Assembly (NCBI GenBank): GCA_013397935.1
Contig: VZRN01000634.1
Coordinates: 1,602,614-1,666,613, forward strand
From: Dasyornis broadbenti
Taxonomy: Eukaryota > Chordata > Aves > Passeriformes > Dasyornithidae
DNA: 64,000 nucleotides
Direction: 5' to 3'
Below, in pieces: positions 48,801 through 60,860 of this stretch. How positions within the stretch are numbered: the stretch's first letter is position 1; each line of letters starts with the position of its first letter. The notes under the pieces are model-generated. The model was not told where the DNA came from and did no database searches. It saw only the letters and a list, made by a program, of their open reading frames with translations. A program made the position numbers and the translations under genes.

Positions 48801-51800
48801 CACAACTCAGTGCTCTTCCTGTATATTATCTGGGGGTTTATCCTGACTAATCCAAGAATGCAGACATCTGTCCAAGGAGCCAGTACATAGCTCCCACAAA
48901 AAGTACCAGCTTTTTCCTTTTTAACCTTGTTTCCTGTGAAAAAGAGATAAAACACTTTCACTGTCCAGCTATCCGTACCTCTGTGACTTGATTTTTCCTA
49001 TGAAATTTTTATGCAAATTTCAACCACTTCTTAAGAGAGGAACACGCTTCAAAAATATTGCTTGTAAATATACAGCCCAACCAAAAGCCAGGCAAAGAGA
49101 GATCCAAAATAGTGGTGGAACAGCAGTTGTAAACCACTCCTTATATTTCAAGAGGACACATCCAGCAGCCCCCACTTGTACTGCCTTGCTGTCCCACATG
49201 CAGGAGACTGTGAGCTCTCTCTGCCAAAGAAGGGAGAAGCCAGAGTGAAGGAGCATGTGAGGAGCTGAGGAATCTAAGAACAGTTGCTCCAAGGCTGCCA
49301 GAAACCCCATCACTACTTCAGTCCCTTACAGAACAATTCTCCTGTCCAGTACAGATAAATTATCATCAAAATTTCAGGTTCTGACCATGTTCCCTCTTGC
49401 TTAAAGGTTTTTGTTTCCTTCCCCCCATAAATAAAATACATGCTTGAAATTAATCTCATTCCTCCAATTTCACTTTTTTTGTAAATATAATTTACTCAAA
49501 CATATTTTCAAAGGCTGGAAGAATTATTTATGCTGTTATAAAAGGCTCTTTTTCATTAAGAGATGAGACTGAGAAAATCTTTCTGCCAGGCCAGACACAC
49601 AAGTGAATTACTATGCATCACTGAGGCACCACCTGCCACCTGGAGCAACACCTGCCTGGGCAAGCACTTTGTCCTCACCACAACTGTGGAACAAAAACTC
49701 GCTGTAAGAGCCATGCTAATATGCTTGGTTAAATGTTCATGAATGTTTCAGAGAAGGTATTTATCCTCGTGTCCAGGGAACAGGCATCCAGCCAGTTCGG
49801 GTGACCCAGGGGACATGGAGTTACCCTATGCCCTGCAGGATCCCTGCCCCAGGTCACGCTGGGCACCCGAGGCGCTGCTGTTTGTACTGTTCCTCTGGTC
49901 TTTTTGGACTCAAGGAATCCACCTACAATTTGCTGAGCACATTAAGTGGACAAACATGCAAAATTCCCGAAAGCTGATCCAAAAACTTCACTCATTTAAG
50001 CTCATTTCCATGACTTGGCTGGAAATGTTTCCCTTCAGAAGGTGACCACCAGCCAAGCAACTCCTCGAATTTTAAAACCCATCCGATTGTTGAAATGTTA
50101 ATACCCCAAGAAACAGGTGACTCCTCTACAGCTCCTCTCCCCTGGAAGAGGATGGGCAGCACAGATGGGCTGCATTGAATTGCTGCAAGAACCAGATGCC
50201 CATAAAGAAAGGACTTCAGCAGCCAACTCCTTGGCTAGTTCCACTGATAACAGCTGAGATGACAGTTCTGAAGTTGCCTCTGGGTCGATCACATGGTTAT
50301 CCAGCTGATGAGCTACCCAGGCTGCCCTAGCCTCTGTCTGAGATGTAGCTTTTATTCAATTTGCCTGCCTTCCAGGGGAAATAATGCATTCTCCGTCACT
50401 TACTGCACAAGTTATTGTACAAGGCCTTCAATAAAAATCTCCCAAAGGATTCTTCATGGAGAGATAAAACGAAATGTTTCTGCTTGCTTAGTTTGGTTTC
50501 TTGTTGGATCTCACTGGATAATTTTAGGTACCATTTTTGGAAGAGGTTCTCTCTGACTGGGCCAATAATATCTTCTAGATATGAAGACAAATGTTATCTT
50601 TAAAGAGAAATTCACCCAAAAATCTCTAATCCAGGCCTCTGAAAAAGCAGGCATTTAGGAAAGATCAGTGGAAAGGCTTTAGGAGGCTGAATGAAGTTAT
50701 TTCACTGATTCCTTTTAGCAGCTTGAGCAGACTGGTTCCCAAACTTCAATAGAAAAGAATTCATATCAAAGAACTGCTGCCTTTTAAGCCTGCTTTCCAT
50801 AGAGAGGAAGGACCACAGAGAACAGTCCTGGAGGGAGTCCAGGGTAAAGTTTATGTGTACAAACAAGATCCTGCGCCTCAGGGTTTTGTTACTTTAGAGT
50901 CCCTTCAAAGTGTGAGTTTTGGACAGCATCATAAACCTTCAAATCTCAAGAAAAATTATAAATGCTGAACCAGACCCAACCATTCCAGCAATTTAAGCTG
51001 AATAGCAGAGGTCATAAGCAAATTAACAAATGCTTGTCAACAGGGCTTTTTCTGAGGGACCAGAATAAGGGAAATGCTTTTTCTCCTGAGCATGACCTTG
51101 ACAACCTCCTGGTTTGTGCACTGTGAGGAAGATTCAGCTCATGGGCCTGATCTCCTTTCCCATCACTCCAAGGTACGCCTTGCTTAAAACTTGATATTCT
51201 CGAGGATCTCCTTCACAAAGGTAAATTTCATCTTTAAAAATAGCTTAAAAAAGAATCCACTGCCATTCTGAATTAAGGCCTTCCCAAATCAATGATTAAA
51301 AAGTTCCTCTTATTTCTTGCATAAATTGCTCTAGATACCGACATGAATTTCACCCTTTGCCAACCCTGCCTGCTCAGTGACGCTCAATTTCCCTTGTTAC
51401 GCCCTGAGAATCCACTTGCTTTCCCAAAACTTCTCTGGAATAAGGGAAGCGATGAAACATAGCCTGTCCCCTCTCATCCCAGATTCAAAAAAGGCACAAA
51501 TGGGGCCTCTGCAGCACACACACACACAGACCTACCCCAGCACCTGACAGTGACTTACTGCTCAGCAGACAGGATTATCTCTGAATAGACAGACGGCATC
51601 TAATGCACTACATTATTAACAGGGTTTAATGACCAGTACAAGTAATTATATGCCAGAAGCTTGTTTCAGTCAGGCTAAATAGTAGCAAACCAAGCAAATC
51701 ATTCTGCTACTAATGTAAGGGGGCAATGCTATTTACAACCATTTGTTAAGACTTCACCCTAGGAAAAGAAGAATTAAACTGCACAGAATAAGACACAGGG

Positions 51801-53782
51801 CAGCAGGCAGGCTGGACAGAGGGGAAGAAGAAAGCAGACGGAGAAAGAGAGTCCACATGTTCTGGAGGAAGGATAGCTTGCTTTGGTGAAGAGAGATCAA
51901 GTGCCAAGACTGGCCAATGTCTTCTAAAGCAACATCCAAACTTCCGGTCTTCAGAGCATGCTTTCAGGGTGTTCAGAGCCAGCTCCTCCTCTGAGACACC
52001 TGCTAAACCAACATCTTGATCATGTATTTTACATCCTTGAAGTGCTACACAAACAAGCACTAATTCCAACTACACCAAGAAACCTGGGTAAACATGATTA
52101 CTCCCAAATGGAAATGCAGAATACAACACAGAGGGTCAGCAACTTCACCAGGGCATGCTGCCAAGCCGAGTTTACTGCTGGAAGGTTCTGGCTCGGAATT
52201 CAGTGCTTAGTTTGATCGATCATGAATTTTCAGACTGTTGTGTGAATGAGCTCCTTTTTCAGGAAGGAAAACATCCTACATAGTGTGAATAACTAAAGCA
52301 ACAACAAAAACATGATCTCCACCCCCCAAAATACACTACTCTATGCTTCTCCACAGCACACCTCTATGGCCCAACTTCTGCTCAGCTTGGAAACTGCTAA
52401 ACTGGACCAGCTAGACTGTGATTATCTCTACCCAACCTACCCAACACAGTAAACTACAAGGAGCACTGCTCCTTAAAAAACTTTTACTTAATTGCTTAGG
52501 GACAAATAAAAATATCTGAATGCATATATCTTATATTGGCTATATTCTCAATATGTTACTACTTCTCATAATTTCAATATAGATAAAAATGAAATTAAAA
52601 TACTCCCACAATAAAATGAGAGGAAAAAACCTGATTACTTGAAATTATATTTAAAAAAAATCAGTTAGAGCCACGACTACTTTTAAAGAACAAGAGATTT
52701 CACCTTTTGCAGTTTTGCCAAGTGCCACATATAAATTCCATCTTTGTTCATTGCATTAAGAGTATCCAATCTTTCTACATAAGAGGTAAATTTGTACGCT
52801 TTTTTCAATATAAAAATGCAAATGATCAATATTTCCAGAATTTGGTGCCACATGTGAAAAATAATCATATTCTCAACTTCATCTTACACAGTCTTCCTTT
52901 TACCACACCCTTTTCCTCCTCCTGTCTGCCAGCTGCAGTGTTTAGTCCATCAGGGTATCAGCTGGACAAATGATGATGTCCATTCCACATATAATGCCCA
53001 TTCCAGCACTCCTGACACTCCCAAAACTGCCAGCAACTTCCGTGCCTTTTAGCGCAAGTGGAAACAGGATATGACAAAGAAACAGGTGAGAGACCAGGGG
53101 AAATGAGTATCATATGTTGCCAGGAAAAGATATTGTTATCACTCCTGCACTTCTATTTTTTGCAGTGCTGAAATGGTCTGTGAAAGGTTACTCATGAAGT
53201 ACACAGAGACTCTGCCACAGATGGCTTCAGATGGCTGAAGCTGGTGGGTGATTTACTGTGATTGTGCTAATTATCTCTTACCAATTATTGCAGACTTACG
53301 TTCAAAGTCTTAAACAATAAGCAGAACTCACATTCAGCCCAACTGCAAAAGATTAATTAAAAAAATGAATAGAAACACCCATAAAAGCACACCAACAAAT
53401 TTACTGTTATTTCAATGTCTCCATCTGTCCATCACTTGACATGATTCTGACCCACAGGAAAGTCCAGGGGAACAGGAACTTCTCCAGTGCAAACTGGGGG
53501 TCAGCCAGGCAGTATTTCAAGGGCATAAACAAGAGCATACTTTACACATCAGCTTTATTCAGCTTAAATAAGCACTTTGGGAGATCTCAAGTGCTTCAAG
53601 GCCAGCTCAGTGGGACCCCATGGCTGGGCAGGTTGGGGCAGAGCAGGAGTCTGACATCCTACAGCACTGCTGGGGCTGCCACTGGCAGTCCCTGGCTGGG
53701 CTGACCTGGGCTCCTGGCCCAAGGCAGGAGGAGATCGGAACGGAGGCTGAGGCAGCGGGGCTTAGAAACCAACAGCTCAGCA
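45871..53782. other. Unique DNA, no gene seen
   Basis: Ordinary A+T-rich sequence without recognised interspersed repeats. CpG-containing patches near 48000-48190 and 49830-49890 are short. Frames reach 107 codons (51746-52069, minus) without known domains. Confidence 0.55.
51515..51528. repeat. (CA)7 microsatellite
   Basis: Seven perfect CA units followed by GA. Confidence 0.9.
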
Positions 53783-53816
53783 GGGCAGGGGAGGGCAGGG
53801 GAGGGCAGGGGAGGCA
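53783..53816 (+). repeat. G-rich minisatellite, 10-bp unit, about 3.4 copies
   Basis: The unit GGGCAGGGGA repeats perfectly three times and then breaks. It supplies six G-tracts of 3-4 with loops of 1-2 bases, so it also meets the quadruplex rule. It sits in a local GC-rich stretch (53620-53820). Confidence 0.92.
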
Positions 53817-56800
53817 GCCAAAGGCAGTGTCTTCCTAAACCACACTCGCCATCACAGCTCTGCAATGCTGCAAGGTGCTTTTTGGTAAATATTTATTGGG
53901 ATTATGTTTCCTTGCTCAGGGCTAGCAAGAGAGCATGTGCCATCATCTTGAGGACAGATTGGGAATGCAAACCTAACATATTCTTCTCTTCCCTTTCAAA
54001 ATCAGATGATCAGCTGTGGCTTTAGTCCTGCCAAATTTTGTCAAATATAGCACAAAATTATACAGAACCATAGTAACTGCACTCCCACTATTGTTCTGAT
54101 TTAAAGAGGAGTTTGATTACATTAGGTAAATATTTGTCCTTATGTAATAGCTCCCTCCAACATTCTAAAAATTTTCCGTCTCCTAGAATTTAACTGAAGA
54201 GGGTGCTTTTTATATGTCACTGCTCTGCCCCAAAATCAAGTATACTCTATTATACCATGAGTATTAAACTGTGAGTAATGTCATTAAAAGCAATAATAGT
54301 TATCCAGACAATCATGTACTTGCAACTACAGTTTTCCTATTAAATCTAGAAGCTTTAAGCAAATTCAGAGTCAGTAAGAATTGCAACACCATCTCTGATG
54401 AGCTAAATAGCAGTTATTTATTCACAGATTGTTAAATTCTTATGGCCCTGGGACTTCCAGGAAGAAAGCAACAAAGAACTGACTCCCCATCTAAATACTG
54501 GCTCATTCTTCGTGTTGATATAATTATGAAGTTTCAGTCATTGCAAAGCTGTTCACACTGCTCTACATGCATTGCAAAATATATGCTAACTGCAGTTTTT
54601 CCATTATAAAACTCGCTAGTGAAGTCACTGTTCTATTTCCAGCTCAGCTCTGGCACTGTGCGGATGCTTGCTGCTTAGTAAATAGAAATATTTTTTTTTT
54701 TAGGCAAAAAAGAACATACTGAATAAAAAAGCTAGAGGCTTTTGATACCCTTTCTTCCAAGTCATTTCAAATAGGGTAATGAAATAAATGAATAATAAAG
54801 AGCAAACAGAAGCTTGTGTGATGACTCAACACACCAGGAGTCATGAGGAAAACGCTGAATTCTTAACTACATGTTCCAATGTAATACACAGGAGTGTACA
54901 CATTGAAAAACTTTCACCTTTTAAAATAGGTGTTATCAACAACCTAGGCAGCATTAATTAATGTTCTTATCACTTTGGCAATTGCATTCCTTCTAGCACA
55001 CATATGCAAAGGAGAGGAATTTAAGATCTTTAGGCTTGGAAAAAAACAGAGCAAGCAGGCTCATCTGCCCTGTGTCCTTCTTGCCCAGCTCCAGCTGGAG
55101 TCTTGACTTCTTTGTTCAACCTCTGAGATAAAATCATTTTAGTCCCATGCAAATATATCAGCTCGTTTTCCTAAGAATATCTGCTTAAATAAATTATTTC
55201 ATTTGCTTTGGCTGCATTCATATGCATCTTCTGTGAATCTTGGAGGTAAGGTGATTGTCACAAACATTTGTTCAGAAAAGGAATTAAAACAAGCTTGTTG
55301 ACAGTTTTCTTCTGCAACAAAGAATTTTCTATCTGAAACACGGTTATGAAAAGAGTCCAGATCAAACAATCACAGAAGTTGCCAGCACTTACTGTATCAC
55401 AGACAAACAGCACAGTTCAAAGGACTCACTCCCCACAGAAGAGTCTCTAGAAAAATAAATGCATACAACTTTCTAAATCCTGTTTCAAGAAGGAGAGGTT
55501 TCAGCACAAAGCACTCGGAAGCCAAGTTGTTTGTCCAGACCTCAACCAGCACTTCAAGCGCAACAACAATTTCAGTGCACGACATTCCCACTTTCCAAGA
55601 GCTGGACATCAAAGCACAGAACACAACGTCATGCACAAACACAGCCCTGAGGATGCTCCTCCCTTACCTAACCTACAGCACACACAGCTCCCAAGGAAAA
55701 CCCGGTGCTTTGGTTATTACTCAAGCACAACTCCCTCTGCCCGCTGCCAGAATTTGGTCCAAGGATGAAAATATTGGGAGTCACGTGGGACATGCACGCA
55801 CAGACCGCATGGAGAGACTGTAAGAAAAAATATTTTAAAAGGTACATCTGGAAGGTAAGAATAGACTATTGCAGTGACAAAAATACTTTTTAAAATAGAG
55901 CACGCTTGTTCTATCCCTTTCTGCTGCCAAGAGGAATCTGCAGCAGAGGGCTGGAGACAGCAGGGACAGGTGTTTTCTCTAAAAGGAAAATTCATTCTTT
56001 TGGCCACCTATACAGCACGTTTGGCCCATGTGTTCAAATCCAAGTGTGGGATCCTTCCATCAGCAACATTCAGTCACTGGCAAGCTTTGCTGGAAGCTCT
56101 GCAGTTGCCTTTCACATGATCAGATGAAAAGCTGTTTTCTGAGCTTCTGTTTGCCATTCCTTTTTTCTTCTAAACCACGTATTATTTAAAATTATCTGGA
56201 ACAGTTACAAATTACTCTAACCAACTCTTTCAGCATGCAAGAATATATGACTGTAAGGAGATTATAAATACATTTTCTTACAGCTGAGCAGTTCAAGCCC
56301 AACATTTAAATGTTGGTATAAAAATATGCGAAACCAAATTGTATGACAGAGCTTGCTTTGTCAAAACACAAATGTCTCATAAAATATGCTGTCTGGCATT
56401 ATAAGTAGTAGATTATAGTTTTCAGACAAACTTTTTCAAGGAAAAATACTTATTAAAATTAACAAAAGACATTCAAAATTAAGATTTGATACTTTAATTG
56501 TATTTTTATTTCAAATGGCAACAATTTTGAGGTTTATTAGATTTGTTTAAAGATCAGCCCTAAAATAAAAAATTAGCTATGCAAAATATTTTGTTCAAAC
56601 CTTCATAACGTCTTAAAGTTACTGCTCCTTAGTTGAACACTGCCCAAAAAACTCTTGTATTTATGCAGTTCCCCTACATGCCTTTTTTGTCTCCAATATT
56701 TCTCAACAGTCCACAAACCACAGCACACCATTTGTTTGGCTCTAATCCAAGGGGCCTTCACCATATAACTTACCAATAGATTTTCTTGATTTTCAGTCTC

Positions 56801-56978
56801 CCTAGCAGCTGCGATCTTTTGGCAGCTCGTGTGAGGAGAAGGGAAGTTGAATCTACTGCAAAAGAAACCACTCTCAACCATTTGTACACGGCCTCACCAG
56901 CACACAAGCACAGCACTGCTGCCCTGCAGGAGGAGCAAGGCAAGATGCAGAGGTAAAACGACATAACAGTGCCTGCAA
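53817..56978. other. Unique DNA, no gene seen
   Basis: A+T-rich sequence, including an exact octamer ATGCAAAT at 55147-55154. No exon or interspersed repeat could be supported. Confidence 0.55.
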
Positions 56979-57020
56979 GGATGGGATGGGATGGGATGGG
57001 AGGAAGGGGAGGGCACAGGG
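56979..57020 (+). repeat. (GGGAT)n microsatellite with G-rich extension
   Basis: Four ATGGG units (56981-57000) are followed by GGAAGGGGAGGG. G-tracts at 56983, 56988, 56993 and 56998 are separated by 2-base loops, and more follow at 57006 and 57011, so the plus strand meets the quadruplex rule. Confidence 0.92.
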
Positions 57021-59613
57021 AAATCTGCCAGACTGTAGTGTCTCTTAACAAGTGTGACGTAGAAACCAAAGGACTGGGAAATGGTTACCATCCTTCCCCT
57101 GCCAGGCTGGAGACCCAGCTCTCTAAAGAGGAGCTGCCAGCAGGGAATGTGTTGAAGGGGGATAAAAAAGCACCTCCCCAGAGGGATGTTTTCCACTTGG
57201 ACTCTTGGGCGCCAAGGGTGAAGCGCATGGGCACACAGAGTCACGGGAAGCTGAGGCTGCTCTGACACGGCATGGCCAGAAGCAGGAACCTGAGCTGCAG
57301 AAGCTCGTGCTCATTTCTGCACTTGTGTCCCTGCCTTTCTCCAGTTACAGTTCCTCTGTTCAGAGCTATTACAGTGCGGTTCTTCAGAGGCAGCTTTGAC
57401 TATTTCAGAGGAATGAAGGCAACTGAAAACAAAATCTGGACATTCACCCTAAGTAAAGCAAAAAGGATTAGGCTTGTAACTGTATCACATTAAGATCAGT
57501 TTTATCCCTCTAGGAAAGGCTTCACAAATAACCAAAAGACCTGAGAGTACAAATTTTTCAACTCAAGTAGACTATAAAGCATTTAGTTTCTTTGAAAGTG
57601 TGGAGAGTTTGATCTTCTCTTGCTTTGTCAAAGCAAGATGCAAAGCCCTGGATCTATTCAGTTACATTCTGGTCACCCACAATAACATGTTTTTGTCAAC
57701 AGAGCAGACAGAGGTGACACGCTCTTGTTCTGCATCAGCCTCAAAAGCCTCCTGTGTTACACGTGACCCTGAAAGGAAGAAGATAAAAAAAGGAAAAAGG
57801 GGAAAATAGAGCTTAAGCCGAGATACAGCTGAGCTTCCTAAAAACCCTTACTATAATCTATTTATATGGTTCCTGCAGAGACTCTTTGGGTGGACAACTG
57901 TTTTAGTTACATGGTGCTTTACTCTTCAAATTCTAGCAATTTACCTGAGCAACTAAAATCTTCTACACAGATAAAAACAGAAGAGATCAGAAATCCTCAG
58001 ATGAAAAGCATGTTAGTGACAGATTTTGTGTTGCATTAGGCAAAAATGAGCAGCTGTTGTGGACACTGCACTTCAAACCGGCTGTTATTAAATATCTCAC
58101 TGAAGTAAGTCATATTCAAACCCACCCACAACATGACCAGTGGCAAAACCTGGCAAGGATGACATCTGACTTCAATGATACTCATCCTGCAAATAAGTAC
58201 AAATATTCTCTCTTGATAGAGATGGCAGATTTTTTTTTTCCAAGGCAAATGTCTATGAAAATTAGGTGAGCTATGGGTCATGTACTGTACCCGTCAGAAA
58301 TCAGCAGCCTGCAAAGCTGCTGAGCATCCTTAATGCATTTTGCATTGCAAAAGTATTCAGCACTTCACTGAATCAGGCCCCACAGCCAACTAAGAATTGG
58401 CGATTGCAAGAAAATGATCTAAAACACAATGGCCACCACATAGAGAAGAATTACTCCCTTTTTACACTAAGCATTTTGCCATTTACAGTAACATCCCCCC
58501 AGGCCCAGCTGCATCCAGTGTCCAGGGCAAAACTGCAGCTTTGTCCCTATGTGAGAACTTCACACATTTTCTCATAAGCAGGAACAGGGAGCAGATGCAC
58601 ACGCTGCAGAAACAAAATCCTGACTAGAGGTAAAATAGCAGCAAACAAGGCTGGTGGCCCAAGGAACCTGTCCTGCTTCATTAAAACACTTCTCCTTTTG
58701 ATGAGTCTGTACTTTCTAGAAGATATAACCCTACCTCATCACAAGGCTTCTCTCCAGCTCAAACCTGTACCACATATTGTCTCCGAAGCAGCAAACAGGT
58801 CAGGTATTTTTCATCGGCTGCCAACCTCAACATGTGCACAGCTCATCTCTGCTGGCTATTCAAGACTCCTCTTCAATCACCTGACTTGTCTATCCAAGAA
58901 CTGCAGCAGCAGGTTGCACTCTAACAATCAGCTCATTCTGAAGTTCAAATCCAGCTAAAATTAATTACTAAACTACAGAAATAAAATTAAATAAAAGTTA
59001 TACAGCAATATTTCTTGCTGGCCCTACAGGCTACACTCTATCTTACATTATAGAAGCACATAAAATATTTAAAGTGACCATGTCTACACAATTATACATA
59101 ATTCAGTAGAGAGGAATATACTGTTAAATGATATAAATCATGCTGGCATTTTTGTCTATGCAGGACTAGTATTAAATATAATTAAAATACTTTTTTTTTT
59201 TTCCCCTAAGAGAAACTATCAGGCTGACTGCATTTGAACAACAGTAATTGTTCAACACAGTGGTTTCACAGCCACCTTGAACAGACTGCAAATATAAGGG
59301 CAAGCTCTCTACAAGCACTTGAGCATTTAGAAAGACATCTTGTCTGAAATTCAAAACACCTAAGCTGTGCCCCAGCCCCAAGATGCTACTGGGCAGGGTG
59401 AGCATGCCCCTGTGCACCTTCAGAACTAAACCAGTTTGATGCCCCTGCATTGAAGTTCTCTGAGGAGCTCAATCCAGACAACCTATTCAGGGGCATGGAT
59501 AGCTTTGATTTCACTGCAAACCACATCAAACACACATATTGACTTGCAAACACGCGAAGGTGACAGCAATTTTTCAAAGACTTCCAGTTTTCTGTGTGAC
59601 AGCAAAGAGCAGG
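57021..59613. other. Unique DNA with one splice-bounded minus-strand segment
   Basis: 57769-57806 on the plus strand is almost purely purine, giving a long pyrimidine tract on the minus strand that ends CTTTCAG. The 92 bases beyond it are open in one frame (see findings). Otherwise A+T-rich unique DNA. Confidence 0.5.
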
Positions 59614-59663
59614 TTTCTCTTCCCCAACATCTCTCTGATCAATTTTCTCTTCCCCAACATCTC
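59614..59663. repeat. Tandem duplication, 30-bp period
   Basis: The 20-base block TTTCTCTTCCCCAACATCTC at 59614-59633 recurs exactly at 59644-59663. The 10 bases between differ in composition from those after the second copy, so the duplicated unit is at least 20 bases with a period of 30. Confidence 0.92.
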
Positions 59664-60584
59664 CCATTTTCTAGGGCAGCACCTTCTTCATCAAAGTGAG
59701 GATGGGATCAGAATGTGGCCAATATAACACATTCTTCACGATGGAAGCAGGACAGGCACAATTATCATGGATCAACTGATGACCAGACCAGTGGTCAATA
59801 AAAGCAAATCGAATTCTCTGTGTGGTCTTAGTTTTAGTCTCAAGTCTGCAGTCTTTGCAAGACCAAGCCCAGAGGCTTTATTTTGGGTACAACCAGTTAA
59901 GAAACACAAGTGGAACAGTTTGCTAAGCAGAGTATGATGGAAATTTAGGAAGTTAAATCCCACTAAGACTTTGTGAAAATACACAGAAGCCAACTGTTCT
60001 ATGAGATCATCTGAGAGACTGATTCAAATCACTATCAAAATGCTAAAGCTAAGATTTTTTTCCCACATCCTCGTAAAATTGTTTTCCCAGTCGTTATTCC
60101 TTTAGTCCATACTGGTAGTATCCAATTTTTATTCCATAAAGTTTCCAATTTTTTACCTCTGGTAGAAAGGCTCTGCTCTCTCAAGAGACTCATAAAACTC
60201 CCTATATTGTATCGAAACACAAGGTAAATTTTGTATTACTACAGAAACTGAAGCATCATTTTGTTACTTATGGACTGTAATATGCATTCTAAATTCTGCA
60301 GCTTTGTATTGCCCTTCTGCTTCGGCCCATCCAAGAGCCCATCACTCATTCTATGCACATCAAGGTATGAAGACAGTTAGGAAATGAAACAGATATCACT
60401 CAAAACATCCACATATGCACATACCCCCATCACCACCATGTAGTCTCAGCAGTTATTTGTCTGCTTAAAACCTCAGTGTCACCCTTCAATTACAAACAGA
60501 GAGAATAAGGTAGGTTCACATTTCTTTCTACAGAACAAGAGCTCCAGTCTCCTGCAAACCCCGCTAGCTTTGGATTTATTTCCT
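59664..60584. other. Unique DNA, no gene seen
   Basis: Nothing recognised; A+T-rich single-copy sequence. Confidence 0.6.
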
Positions 60585-60860
60585 CGGGACGATTTGTTAA
60601 GGAGCTGTAGCTGTCATCTCTTCCCAAAGAGTCCTCGGCACCAAGGCCAGAGGATCTGACGCGGCGTGGGCTGTGGTGTCACCTGGAAGGAGCAGCTCCT
60701 GGGGCGGGCCTGACACGAACCGTTTAGCCCATCGCAGGAACAGCAACACTTCCAGTGCCACCTGCAAAACACTCGCCAGTCTGCACAGAGAGGCGTTCGC
60801 AGGTGTCACCTGGGCTCTGCGGGAAGCACGGCTTGGCAAGCGGGCGTTCCATGCTGACAC
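60585..60860. other. CpG-enriched patch
   Basis: About fifteen CpGs in roughly 275 bases, in DNA that is otherwise CpG-poor. The plus strand is open from 60673 for 162 codons and the minus strand for 87, over the same bases. Neither resembles a known protein. GGTGTCACCTGG occurs twice (about 60674 and 60803), each a near-palindrome containing an E2-box. It could be a small unmethylated regulatory element or a GC-rich remnant. Confidence 0.5.
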
